This document shows positions 16,494 to 25,098 of a DNA stretch of 64,000 nucleotides, in pieces. The stretch is from positions 47,061 to 111,060 of the forward strand of contig CAVSMU010000002.1 in NCBI GenBank assembly GCA_963729075.1, given 5' to 3'. The stretch comes from WHSW01 sp963729075. Its GTDB lineage: Bacteria; Actinomycetota; Thermoleophilia; Solirubrobacterales; 70-9. The notes beneath the pieces are model-generated. The model saw nothing but the letters and a program-made list of their open reading frames with translations. It was not told the origin of the DNA and searched no databases. Positions within the stretch are counted from its first letter, which is position 1. Every line of letters begins with the position of its first letter. Both the position numbers and the translations under genes were made by a program.

Positions 16494-17896
16494 GCGGGCG
16501 CGAACTGGCCGTGGAAGCCGAACGGGATGTGGCGCGGGACCTCGGCGCGCGCCAGTTCGTCGAGGGTGGCGGCGTCGAGGACGAGCAGGAACGACGATCC
16601 GCTGTCCCCGTCGAGGACCACCGAGAGCAGCGCCCCGGCATCCTCAGCCTCGGCGCCGGGCTCGGCCACGAACACCGGCTCGCCCGGATAGCAGCCGTCG
16701 CTCGCCCACGCCGTCGTCGTCCGCTCGGCGACGTCGCCCTTGACGATCCGATCGAACCATCCCGAGTCGCCGATTCCGGCGCCCCACGCGTACCGGTATG
16801 GGCGCTCGTTGCAGCGGCCGTAGTTGATCCGCGGCAGGTCGAAGCCCTCGTCCAGCAGCCGCTCGCCGGCGACGGTGCCCGAATCGATGGAGAGACGGCA
16901 GCGGCGGATCTCGGGACGGGGCACCTGTTTGCCGGCCCGCAGCCGGGCCAGGTAGAGGTCCTCGACCAGGCCCGCGTCGTCGAACGTGCACATGTCGACG
17001 ACCACCGAGCCGTCCTCCTCGTAGGCGTTGACGTGGTGAAAGCAGAAGAACGGATCGGTCTCGAAGGGGCCGGACACGAAGCCGGTCGCGCGGTCCAGCA
17101 GCGTCAGCCTCGTCCCGCGGTCGGGCTTCCAGCGGTAGTTCTCGATGTACGGGCGGCCCGAGAGCACCAGTGAGAGCGGATTCACGACGAACGGGAACTC
17201 GGCGAGCACGATCCAGCGCTCGGTGAGTCCGAAGGAGTGCATGTAGGCCGGCTCGCGGGTGGGCGCCGAGGCGACCACCTGCGGCTCGTCGGCATCGGGG
17301 GCGAGCCGGAAGAACCGATACTCGCTTCGCGGCCCGAGCTTGGCCGCGTAGTTGAGCAACCCGCCGCTCGCCCGGTCGAGGTGCGGGTGGGCGGTGGTGA
17401 GCTCGCCGGGGACCTCGTAGGCCACGCCGGCGGCGGCCAGCGTCTCGGCGTCGAACTGAACCGGGATCGGCGTCTCGGTCATCGCGATGAAGCGCTCCCC
17501 GAGCCGGGTCAAATTGACGTTGCCGTTGTCGGTCAGCTGCGGCGAGAACAGCGTCGCCACGCGCTGGAACAGGCTCCGGCACGGGTCGGTGGCGAACTCG
17601 CTGTAGCCGAGCTCACCCCGGTCGCGCGCCGCGCGGTACGCCTTGGTCTCGAGGAATCGGCTCGCGTACGTGACCCGGCCGTCGGCGACCTCGAAGCGAT
17701 GGAGCATCGCGAGGCCGTCGAACCAGTGGTTCATCGTCCGCCTGCCCACCTCCCACTTCGCGGGCCCGGTCCTGATCAGCGCCCCCCGAAGCCAGTCCGG
17801 AAGGCTGCCATCGACCGGCAGCTTGCCCAGCTCGGTCTCCTCCTCCTGCGAGACGAACCCGAGCGATGCCCTGTTGCCGACGATCAGGCGGCTCAT
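16490..17896 (-). CDS. Carotenoid cleavage oxygenase (RPE65/CCD family)
   Basis: 468 residues. A seven-bladed propeller Fe(II) dioxygenase that cuts carotenoid or stilbene-like double bonds. The four iron-ligand histidines can be placed: TAHPHLD (near residue 167), YMHSFGLTERW (near 222), CFHHVNAYEEDG (near 287) and FGFHGQF at the C-terminus. Start ATG at 17894-17896 begins MSRLIVGNRASLGF. The upstream TetR gene ends one base before, so the two are co-transcribed and the oxygenase is the likely regulated target. Exact substrate unknown. Confidence 0.9.
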   Translation of the reverse strand: MSRLIVGNRASLGFVSQEEETELGKLPVDGSLPDWLRGALIRTGPAKWEVGRRTMNHWFDGLAMLHRFEVADGRVTYASRFLETKAYRAARDRGELGYSEFATDPCRSLFQRVATLFSPQLTDNGNVNLTRLGERFIAMTETPIPVQFDAETLAAAGVAYEVPGELTTAHPHLDRASGGLLNYAAKLGPRSEYRFFRLAPDADEPQVVASAPTREPAYMHSFGLTERWIVLAEFPFVVNPLSLVLSGRPYIENYRWKPDRGTRLTLLDRATGFVSGPFETDPFFCFHHVNAYEEDGSVVVDMCTFDDAGLVEDLYLARLRAGKQVPRPEIRRCRLSIDSGTVAGERLLDEGFDLPRINYGRCNERPYRYAWGAGIGDSGWFDRIVKGDVAERTTTAWASDGCYPGEPVFVAEPGAEAEDAGALLSVVLDGDSGSSFLLVLDAATLDELARAEVPRHIPFGFHGQFAPA

Positions 17897-17897
17897 C

Positions 17898-18479
17898 CTA
17901 ATTCGGGCGCTCGGGGAGCGCCCGGCGCAACCGCACCTGAGCCTCCTGCATCCGCTCGCCCTCGATCGCAAGTGCGGGATCGAGGAGCGCCTGGAACAGG
18001 AGGCCGTCGAAGAGCGCGAGCGCGAGCCCGCCGGCGTCCTCGCCCGCCGCGTCGTCTCCCAGCCCCAGGAGCGCCGCGACGCTGGAGCGTGTGCGCCGAA
18101 ATCCGGCGGCGAGCGTGCTCCTGACCCGGGCATCGTGCTGTGCCTTCGCGAGCGCGCCGACGAAGTTTCTCGCCAGGCCGGTGTGACGGCGGCGGGTGGC
18201 CTCGATGACCCCCCAGGCGTGGCGAAGCCTCGTCGCGGGATCCTGCCCCGCCAGGTCGCCGAGGCCGCGCTCGATCTCGGCGAGCCAGCGGTCGAGACCC
18301 TCGACGACCGCGGCGGTGACGAGCGCGTCCTTGGAGCCGAAGTGGTAGGCGATCGAGGCGAGATTGGCGCCGGACTCGCTCGCGATCGCCCGGGCGGTGA
18401 CCCGCTCCGGCGGCAGGCGCTCGAGGCAGCGCAGGGTGCCCTCGATCAGGTTCGCGCGGTTGCTGCGCTGCGGGCTCAC
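17898..18479 (-). CDS. TetR-family transcriptional regulator
   Basis: 193 residues. The N-terminal helix-turn-helix covers roughly residues 8-52 (VTARAIASESGANLASIAYHFGSKDALV), with the conserved YHFGSKDAL recognition-helix end. The C-terminal ligand domain is non-conserved. Start is GTG at 18477-18479. It is first in a two-gene operon with the carotenoid oxygenase and divergent from a DoxX-like gene. An AT-rich palindrome lies between the divergent genes and is its probable operator. Likely autorepressor responding to a carotenoid-like or other lipophilic ligand (inference). Confidence 0.88.
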   Translation of the reverse strand: MSPQRSNRANLIEGTLRCLERLPPERVTARAIASESGANLASIAYHFGSKDALVTAAVVEGLDRWLAEIERGLGDLAGQDPATRLRHAWGVIEATRRRHTGLARNFVGALAKAQHDARVRSTLAAGFRRTRSSVAALLGLGDDAAGEDAGGLALALFDGLLFQALLDPALAIEGERMQEAQVRLRRALPERPN

Positions 18480-18503
18480 GGAATCCGGTCCGGCTGCATC
18501 AAA

Positions 18504-18526
18504 TTGAACATATGTTTATATTGAAC
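18504..18526. promoter_or_regulatory. Candidate TetR operator / divergent promoter
   Basis: AACATATGTT (18507-18516) is a perfect 10-base palindrome within an AT-rich island flanked by two direct TTGAAC copies (18504-18509 and 18521-18526). Minus-strand TATGTT and TATAAA could be -10 elements of the TetR gene. Such AT-richness is exceptional in this window. Confidence 0.5.
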
Positions 18527-18551
18527 CGTCCGGTCGTCACCGGAGCAACCG

Positions 18552-18902
18552 ATGCTCGTAGCCAGCGCAATCCTGTCGTCACTACTCGCCGCGGTGCTCG
18601 CCTACTCCGCGATCCGCAAGCTCACGCACGACGAGGGGGTCGTCCGGACCTACGTCAGGGCGGGCGTCCCGGAGGCGTGGCTCGACCGCCTCGCGCTGAT
18701 CCTCTTCGCGGGCGCGGCGGGGCTGATCGCCGGCGTGTTCTGGGCCCCGCTCGGCATCGCCGCAGCGTTCGCGGTGGCCTGCTACTTCCTCGTTGCGGTC
18801 GCCTTCCACCTCCGCGCCGGCGATGCCGAGCACCTGCCGACGCCGGCCCTGCTGGGCCTGATCGCGGCCGTTGCGCTGGCCCTGCGCCTTGCCAGCGCCT
18901 AA
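18552..18902 (+). CDS. DoxX-like small membrane protein
   Basis: 116 residues with four predicted membrane helices (about 1-17, 50-70, 72-92, 96-114), the layout of DoxX_2/MauE-like proteins. An RKLTHDEGVVRTYVRAGVPEAWL loop after helix 1 is typical. The role in the family is poorly known, often linked to redox or quinone chemistry. The ATG has a weak GGAG at spacing 7. It is divergent from the TetR/carotenoid oxygenase operon and may share its control region. Confidence 0.7.
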   Translation: MLVASAILSSLLAAVLAYSAIRKLTHDEGVVRTYVRAGVPEAWLDRLALILFAGAAGLIAGVFWAPLGIAAAFAVACYFLVAVAFHLRAGDAEHLPTPALLGLIAAVALALRLASA

Positions 18903-18985
18903 CGGCCCGATCCGTCGCCGTTGGTAGCCTCTTCGTGTAGGCGATCCGCCGGTTCGCCCTCAGCTCTTCGGAGTCAGATTCCTCT

Positions 18986-20428
18986 ATGAATCACACCGAG
19001 CGGCCGATTCCCGACCGCGACGGCCCGCGCGATGAGTGCGGCGTCTTCGGCGTCTATGCGCCGGGGCGCGACCCCGCCCGCCTCGCGTACTTCGCGCTCT
19101 ACGCGCTTCAGCACCGCGGACAGGAATCGGCGGGGATCGCGAGCTGTGACGAGGGCGGCCACATCACGACGCTCCGCGAGACCGGGCTCGTCTCGCAGGT
19201 CTTCGACGAGCAGAAGCTCCACGCGCTCGACGGCGACATGGCCATCGGGCACGTCCGCTACTCGACCACCGGCGGCGGCTCGTGGGAGAACTCGCAGCCG
19301 GTCTGGCGCGACGACGGGCGCGAGGTCGCCCTCGCGCACAACGGCAACCTGACCAACGCCGTCGAGCTCTACAACGAGCTCCGGGAGGCCGGGATCGACT
19401 TCCGCGGCACGTCGGACTCCGAGATCATCGCCGCGCTCCTATCGGTCGAGGAGGCGCGCCCGATCGAGAACGCCGTCGCCGCGGTGATGCCGCGGCTCGA
19501 GGGCGCCTACTCCACGGTGGTCATGACGAAGCGCGCCGTGGTCGCCTTCCGCGACCCGCACGGCGTCCGTCCTCTCTCGCTCGGCAAGCTCGGCGACCGC
19601 TTCTGCGTCGCCTCTGAAAGCTGCGCGTTCGACATCATCGGCGCCGAGCTGATGCGCGAGGTCCAGCCCGGCGAGCTGGTCGCGCTGACCGAGGACGGGC
19701 TCGAGACGCGTCAGATCGTTCCCGCCGACCGCCCCGCCCATTGCGTGTTCGAGCACATCTACTTCTCGCGTCCCGACTCGCGGCTGGAGGGCCGCGTCCT
19801 GCAGGAGGTGCGGGGGCGCATGGGCGAGATCCTCGCCGACGAGGCACCGGTCGACGCCGACCTGGTGATCTCGGTGCCCGACTCGGGCAACGCCGCCGCC
19901 AACGGGTTCGCACGCGCCGCCCGGCTGCCCAAGGACGACGGCCTGATCAAGAACCGCTATGTCGCCCGCACGTTCATTCAGCCCGGACAGGAGCTGCGCA
20001 AGCACGGGCTCCGGATGAAGTTCAACCCGCTGCCTGAGATCGTCTCGGGCAAGCGCGTCGTCGTCGTCGACGACTCGATCGTGCGCGGGAACACCACGCG
20101 CCAGATCATCGGCATGCTCCGCGACGCCGGCGCGACCGAGGTCCACCTGCGGATCTCCGCGCCCCCGATCCGCCACCCGTGTCATTACGGCGTCGACATG
20201 TCGACCCGCGAGGAGATGATCGCCCACGGTCGCTCGGTCGCGGAGATCGCGGAAGAGCTCGGCGCGGACTCGCTCGCCTACCTATCGCTCGACGGCGTCT
20301 ACGAGGCGGTGGGGACGCCGCGGGAGGTCCACTGCGACGCCTGCTTCACCGGCGACTATCCGCTCGGCGACGACGGCGAGGGAAACGGGAAGTTCGCGCT
20401 CGAGCAGCTGCCCGTGGCCGCTCGGTGA
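18986..20428 (+). CDS. purF: Amidophosphoribosyltransferase
   Basis: Commits PRPP to purine synthesis by replacing pyrophosphate with an amine from glutamine. 480 residues. The Ntn-hydrolase nucleophile is Cys18 in DECGVFG, so a 17-residue propeptide should be removed as in the Bacillus-type enzyme. The PRPP loop VVVVDDSIVRGNTT is near residue 360. Four-cysteine iron-sulfur ligands of the Bacillus type may be supplied by Cys residues in the C-terminal half (for example HPCHYG and HCDACF). TAGCCT at 18929-18934 is a possible -10 with a leader of about 50 bases. Confidence 0.95.
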   Translation: MNHTERPIPDRDGPRDECGVFGVYAPGRDPARLAYFALYALQHRGQESAGIASCDEGGHITTLRETGLVSQVFDEQKLHALDGDMAIGHVRYSTTGGGSWENSQPVWRDDGREVALAHNGNLTNAVELYNELREAGIDFRGTSDSEIIAALLSVEEARPIENAVAAVMPRLEGAYSTVVMTKRAVVAFRDPHGVRPLSLGKLGDRFCVASESCAFDIIGAELMREVQPGELVALTEDGLETRQIVPADRPAHCVFEHIYFSRPDSRLEGRVLQEVRGRMGEILADEAPVDADLVISVPDSGNAAANGFARAARLPKDDGLIKNRYVARTFIQPGQELRKHGLRMKFNPLPEIVSGKRVVVVDDSIVRGNTTRQIIGMLRDAGATEVHLRISAPPIRHPCHYGVDMSTREEMIAHGRSVAEIAEELGADSLAYLSLDGVYEAVGTPREVHCDACFTGDYPLGDDGEGNGKFALEQLPVAAR

Positions 20429-20477
20429 TCGCGCCCGGGGCGAAGTCTCCGCCGCCGCAGCGTAGATCCTCTGAGCC

Positions 20478-22016
20478 TTGACCGACCGCGATCTCACCGC
20501 CGCGCTCCAGCGTCACTTCGGCCATGCCGGGTTCAGGCCCGGTCAGGCGGACGCGGTCGCCGCGGCCGTCGCCGGTCGCGACGTGCTCCTCGTGATGCCG
20601 ACCGGCGCCGGCAAATCGGTTTGCTACCAGCTGCCCGCACTGATGGGCGACGCGCTGACCGTGGTCGTATCCCCGCTGGTCTCGCTGATGCAGGACCAGG
20701 TCGAGGGCCTCGGCGACCAGGCAGCGCTGATCAATGCGCAGCGCGATCCGGCGGACAACCAGCGGACCCTCGCACGTGCGCTCGCGGGCGAGGTGCGAAT
20801 GCTCTACGTCGCGCCAGAGCGGTTCGCCAGCCCCGGCTTCCTCGACCGCCTCCGGGCCGCGGACATCGGCCTCTTCGTCGTCGACGAGGCGCACTGCGTG
20901 AGCCAGTGGGGACACGACTTCCGGCCCGAGTACTTCCGCCTCGGCGAGGTCGCGCGGGCGCTCGGCGCCCGCTCGCTGTTCGCCGCCACGGCGACCGCGA
21001 CCCCGAGGGTCGCCGGCGACGTCCAGCGACGGCTCGGCCTGCGCGATCCGGTCCGGATCACGACCGGGTTCGACCGCCCCAACCTCTCCTATGACGTGGT
21101 CGCGGTCGGCTCCGCCCGGGCCAAGCGCGAGGCCACCCTCGCCCTACTGGCTGAGCCGGGCGCCCGGCCCGCGATCGTGTACGCCGGGACGCGCAAGAAG
21201 ACCGAGGAGACCGCCGCCGCGCTCGCGCGCTCGCTCGACCGCCCGGTGCCCGCCTACCACGCGGGCATGGAGCGCGAGCCGCGCGCCGACGCCCAGCGAG
21301 CCTTCATGTCGGGCACCGCGCCCGTCGTCGTCGCCACGAACGCGTTCGGGATGGGCGTCGACAAGGCCGACGTCCGCACCGTGATCCACGAGACGGTGCC
21401 CGCGTCGCTCGAGGCGTACTACCAGGAGGCCGGGCGCGCCGGCCGCGACGGGCTGCCGTCGCGTTGCGTGCTGCTGGCCGAAAAGCGCGACAAGGGCCTG
21501 CACGTCTTCTTCATCAACCAGATCGACGACCCCGAGGCCAAGCGCCACCGCTGGCGCCAGTACCGAGAGGTCTGGGGGTTCGTGGAGGGCGAGCGCTGCC
21601 GGCGCGCCGCGATCCTGCGCCACTTCGGCGACCGCTCGGCCCCCGAGGCGCTCGGGCGCTGCTGCGATCTCTGCGATCGGGCCGCACCGCTCGTCATGCG
21701 CCGGACCCCGGCCGTCTCACCCGGCGCGAAGCGCCCGGGCACGGCCGACGGAGCGAGCGTCGAGCAGGCGATCGTCGGAGTCGTCGCCGCCGCGCAGCCG
21801 AGCGTGGGCCGCACGCGCACGGTGGAGATCCTCCGCGGCGGGCGCAGCAAGGTGGTGCACAAGTACGGCTACGACGAGCTTCCGGGCTACGGGGACTTCG
21901 ACGACTGGCGCGCCGACGACCTCCTGCGGGAAGTCGACACGCTGATCGACCGCGGCCTGCTGCGGTCGACGGGCGGACGCTTTCCGAAGCTCCGGGTGGT
22001 CCAGCGCGCCGCCTGA
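20478..22016 (+). CDS. recQ: RecQ-type ATP-dependent DNA helicase
   Basis: 512 residues. Superfamily 2 helicase: motif I MPTGAGKSVCYQLPA near residue 37, DEAHCVSQWGHDFRPEY near 135, FAATATATP near 170, and motif VI QEAGRAGRDG near 315. The zinc-binding segment CRRAAILRHFGD...CCDLCD near 375-405 is intact and a winged-helix RQC-like part follows. It is short and has no recognisable HRDC domain. Start TTG at 20478. It occupies the interval between purF and purN, where purM often lies in other genomes. Confidence 0.92.
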   Translation: MTDRDLTAALQRHFGHAGFRPGQADAVAAAVAGRDVLLVMPTGAGKSVCYQLPALMGDALTVVVSPLVSLMQDQVEGLGDQAALINAQRDPADNQRTLARALAGEVRMLYVAPERFASPGFLDRLRAADIGLFVVDEAHCVSQWGHDFRPEYFRLGEVARALGARSLFAATATATPRVAGDVQRRLGLRDPVRITTGFDRPNLSYDVVAVGSARAKREATLALLAEPGARPAIVYAGTRKKTEETAAALARSLDRPVPAYHAGMEREPRADAQRAFMSGTAPVVVATNAFGMGVDKADVRTVIHETVPASLEAYYQEAGRAGRDGLPSRCVLLAEKRDKGLHVFFINQIDDPEAKRHRWRQYREVWGFVEGERCRRAAILRHFGDRSAPEALGRCCDLCDRAAPLVMRRTPAVSPGAKRPGTADGASVEQAIVGVVAAAQPSVGRTRTVEILRGGRSKVVHKYGYDELPGYGDFDDWRADDLLREVDTLIDRGLLRSTGGRFPKLRVVQRAA

Positions 22017-22049
22017 ACGCGACGGCCGGCCGTTCACTATCAATCGCGT

Positions 22050-22769
22050 ATGGCCGAGTTCTCCGACTACGACTCGCGTGGCTACGCGACGCTGGAGCCG
22101 CGCGCCGGCTACGGCGCCTGGTCGGCGAACTACGAGGACGACGTCGCGGACGAGATGGACCTCGCGGTGCTCGGCGAGCTTCGGACCCCGGCCTGGCAGT
22201 GCGCGCGCACGGCCGCCGATCTGGGTTGCGGCACCGGTCGCACCGGTGCGTGGCTGCGCGAGCGGGGCGTCGGCTCGATCGATGGCGTCGACCTGACGCC
22301 GGAGATGCTCGCGCTCGCGCGAAGCCGCGGAGCCCACGACCGGCTGGTCGAGGGCGACGTCCGCTCCACGGGCCTCGAGAGCGACGTCTACGACCTCGTG
22401 ATCTGCAGCCTCGTCGACGAGCACCTCCCAGATCCTGGGCCGCTGCACGCGGAGGCGTGGCGGCTCGCGAGGCCCGGCGGGACCTGGGTGATGGTCGGCT
22501 TTCACCCCTACTTCATCATGGCCACGGGAATCCCGACCCACTTCGAGGACGAGCGGGGCGAGCCGATCGCCATCCGCACGCACGTGCACCTGGTCGGTGA
22601 GCAGATCAGCGCCGGGCTGGACTGCGGGTGGCGGCTGGCCGAGATCCGCGAGCGTGTCGTCGACGAGCGGTGGCTGGAGCTGAAACCGCAGTGGGAGCGG
22701 TTCCGTCACCACCCGGTGTCGATCGCCTATGCGTGGCGCAAGCCCGTCGCCGAGCGGACCGGCTCGTGA
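22050..22769 (+). CDS. Class I SAM-dependent methyltransferase
   Basis: 239 residues with a Rossmann-like SAM site: motif I AADLGCGTGRTGAWL near residue 54, acidic end of strand 2 (IDGVDLTPEML), and strand 4 YDLVICSLVDEHLPD. Methyltransf_11/25 type; the substrate is unknown. TATCAA ends six bases before the ATG (leaderless pattern). The stop overlaps the purN start as GTGA, so it is translationally coupled to purN. Confidence 0.82.
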   Translation: MAEFSDYDSRGYATLEPRAGYGAWSANYEDDVADEMDLAVLGELRTPAWQCARTAADLGCGTGRTGAWLRERGVGSIDGVDLTPEMLALARSRGAHDRLVEGDVRSTGLESDVYDLVICSLVDEHLPDPGPLHAEAWRLARPGGTWVMVGFHPYFIMATGIPTHFEDERGEPIAIRTHVHLVGEQISAGLDCGWRLAEIRERVVDERWLELKPQWERFRHHPVSIAYAWRKPVAERTGS

Positions 22770-23383
22770 GCGCGTTGTTCCGGGTCGGGGTGCTGGCATC
22801 GGGCACGGGCACCAACTTGCAGGCGATCCTCGATGAGCTGCACAACGAGACGGTGGAGGTGGTCGCGGTCGGCTCGGACCGGCCGGGGGCGGGCGCGCTC
22901 GAGCGCGCCGCCGCGGCGGGCGTCGCCACTAAGACGTTCCCGATTGACGGCTACCCGGACCGCGAGGCCCGCGATCTCGCGATCGCCGAGTGGCTCCGCG
23001 GGTGGCACGTGGACCTGGTCGTCCTCGCCGGGTACATGCAGCTGCTGAGCCCCGAGTTCGTCCGGCGCTTCGCCGACCGGATCGTCAACGTGCACCCGGC
23101 ATTGCTGCCGTCGTTCCCCGGCCTTGACGCCATCGGCCAGGCGCTCGAGCACGGCGTGAAGGTCACCGGCGTCACGGTGCACTTCGTCGACGAGGGCGTC
23201 GATACCGGACCGATCGTCGCGCAGCAACCGGTTCCGGTGCCCGCCGACGGCGACCGCGAGGCGCTCGAGGCTGCGATCCACGCCGTCGAGCATGCCCTGC
23301 TCCCCGAGGCCATCCGCCTGATCGCGGCCGGCCGGGTGAGCGTCGACGAGTCGCAGCCGCGGCGGGTTAGGATCGAGCCGTGA
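22766..23383 (+). CDS. purN: Phosphoribosylglycinamide formyltransferase
   Basis: Transfers formyl from 10-formyl-THF to GAR. 205 residues. It has the N-terminal GAR-binding loop VLASGTGTNLQAIL, the catalytic NVHPALLPSFPG (Asn/His) and the later Asp in HFVDEGVDTGPIV. GTG 22766 overlaps the preceding methyltransferase stop; the conserved start VGVLASGTGTNL lies seven residues in. It overlaps purH by four bases at its end. Together with purH it completes two folate-dependent formylations of the pathway. Confidence 0.95.
   Translation: MSALFRVGVLASGTGTNLQAILDELHNETVEVVAVGSDRPGAGALERAAAAGVATKTFPIDGYPDREARDLAIAEWLRGWHVDLVVLAGYMQLLSPEFVRRFADRIVNVHPALLPSFPGLDAIGQALEHGVKVTGVTVHFVDEGVDTGPIVAQQPVPVPADGDREALEAAIHAVEHALLPEAIRLIAAGRVSVDESQPRRVRIEP
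23368..23373 (+). promoter_or_regulatory. Putative internal -10 of purH
   Basis: TAGGAT lies in the last codons of purN and ends 6 bases before the purH GTG. It could add a leaderless purH transcript on top of GTGA coupling. Confidence 0.35.
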
Positions 23384-25005
23384 GCATCGAGGCCGCGATC
23401 CGCGAGGAGGGGGGGTCACCTCCCGCCGGCAGGCCGATCCGCGTCCGGCGGGCTCTGATCTCGGTGTCCGACAAGACCGGCGTGGTCGAGTTCGCACGCG
23501 AGCTGCGCCGGGTCGGGGTCGAGATCCTCTCCACAGGCGGCACCGCGGCGGCGATCCGCGAGGCGGGCATCGACGTCACCGACGTCGCCGACTTCACCGG
23601 CTCGCCGGAGATCCTCGACGGGCGCGTGAAGACGCTGCACCCGCGGCTGCACGCTGCGCTGCTGGCCCGCCGCGACGATCCCGCACACCTGGCGGCGCTG
23701 GAGGCCGAGGGGATCGAGCCCATCGATCTCGTCTGCGTGAACCTCTATCCGTTCGAGGAGACGGTCGCCAAGCCGGGGGTGAGCGAGGAGGAGGCGATCG
23801 AGAACATCGACATCGGCGGCCCGACGATGATCCGCGCGGCGGCGAAGAACCATCGCGCGGTGGCGGTGGTCGTCAAGCCGGAGAGCTACGACGCCGTGCT
23901 GGAAGAGCTCAGCGAGTCCGGCGGCGAGATCTCGGCCGAGACTCGCCACTGGCTCGCCAACGAGGCGTTCGCCCACACGGCGGCCTACGACGCCGCGATC
24001 AGCCGCTGGTTCGGCTTTCGCTACGAGGCGTACCCGGACCACTTCGTGATGCCGCACGAGAAGTTCATGGAGCTCGCCTACGGCGAGAACCCGCATCAGC
24101 GCGGCGCCCTGTACGTCGAGGCGGGTAGCACGCACGTGCTCGCCGGGATCGCGAAGCAGCACGGCAAGGCGCTCTCGTTCAACAACGTGCTCGACCTCGA
24201 CTCGGCACGGCGCCTGTTGAACGAGTTCGACGAGGCCGCATGCGTGATCGTCAAGCACAACAACCCGTGCGGCACCGCGATCGCCGCCACCGCCGGCGAG
24301 GCGTACGACCGCGCCTTCGCCTGCGACCCTGTGTCCGCGTTCGGCGGCGTGATCGTGCTCAACCGTGCGGTCGACCGCGAGCTGGCAGAGCGCCTGTCCC
24401 AGCAGTTCATCGAGGTGCTGTTCGCGCCCGGCTTCGATCACGGAGCGCTCGAGGTGTTGACCCGCAAGGAGGCGGTCCGGATCCTCGAGCTCGAGCCGGG
24501 CGAGTCGCTCGACTACTCACCGCGGGAGGGCGACGTCAAGCGGGTCCGCGGCGGGCTGCTGGTGCAGGACCCGGACCGCGTCGCCGAGGGACGCGACTCG
24601 ATGACGGTCCCCACGGCGGCCGAGCCCACCGAGGAGCAGTGGCGCGACCTGCTGTTCGCGTGGAAGGTCTGCCGCCACGTGCGCTCCAACGCGATCGTCT
24701 TCGCCCGCGACGGTGCGACCCTGGGGATCGGCGCCGGGCAGATGAGCCGGATCGACTCCGTCCGCATCGCGGTCGACAAAGCACGGGACGCTCGAGGGGA
24801 GGCCGCGGACGAGCTCCTCACCGGCTCGGCGGTCGCCTCCGACGCGTTCTACCCCTTCCCCGACGGGCCCGAGGCTGCGATCCGCGCCGGCGCCACGGCG
24901 CTCATTCAACCGGGCGGGTCGAAGCGCGACGACGAGGTGATCGCGGCCTGCGACGCGGCGGGCGCGGCGATGGTCTTCACGGGTCGTCGCCACTTCCGGC
25001 ATTAG
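23380..25005 (+). CDS. purH: Bifunctional AICAR formyltransferase / IMP cyclohydrolase
   Basis: Last two steps to IMP. 541 residues. The N-terminal MGS-like cyclohydrolase domain spans about residues 20-150 (RALISVSDKTGVVEFARELRR, ILSTGGTAA, DGRVKTLHPRLHAALL). The C-terminal transformylase contains VKHNNPCGTA near residue 290 and CDPVSAFGGVIVLNR. Start GTG overlaps the purN stop (GTGA). It is the last gene of the purine block; a 90-base gap follows. The first 20 residues (SIEAAIREEGGSPPAGRP) are not conserved in the family. Confidence 0.95.
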   Translation: MSIEAAIREEGGSPPAGRPIRVRRALISVSDKTGVVEFARELRRVGVEILSTGGTAAAIREAGIDVTDVADFTGSPEILDGRVKTLHPRLHAALLARRDDPAHLAALEAEGIEPIDLVCVNLYPFEETVAKPGVSEEEAIENIDIGGPTMIRAAAKNHRAVAVVVKPESYDAVLEELSESGGEISAETRHWLANEAFAHTAAYDAAISRWFGFRYEAYPDHFVMPHEKFMELAYGENPHQRGALYVEAGSTHVLAGIAKQHGKALSFNNVLDLDSARRLLNEFDEAACVIVKHNNPCGTAIAATAGEAYDRAFACDPVSAFGGVIVLNRAVDRELAERLSQQFIEVLFAPGFDHGALEVLTRKEAVRILELEPGESLDYSPREGDVKRVRGGLLVQDPDRVAEGRDSMTVPTAAEPTEEQWRDLLFAWKVCRHVRSNAIVFARDGATLGIGAGQMSRIDSVRIAVDKARDARGEAADELLTGSAVASDAFYPFPDGPEAAIRAGATALIQPGGSKRDDEVIAACDAAGAAMVFTGRRHFRH

Positions 25006-25086
25006 AGATTTCTCAGGCCCTTCTCAGGTTCGGCTCAGCAGCCGATCCGATACTCGAACCGATGCGGCATTGGCGCGAACGACGGC

Positions 25087-25092
25087 TAGCCT
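25087..25092 (+). promoter_or_regulatory. Putative -10 of phzF-like gene (leaderless)
   Basis: TAGCCT followed by six bases and the ATG at 25099; no ribosome site. Confidence 0.45.
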
Positions 25093-25098
25093 GAGCCG

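Noticed and set aside
20478..22769. purM hidden between purF and purN
   Set aside because: Both genes there are clearly a RecQ helicase and a methyltransferase; no AIR-synthase motif is present in any frame.
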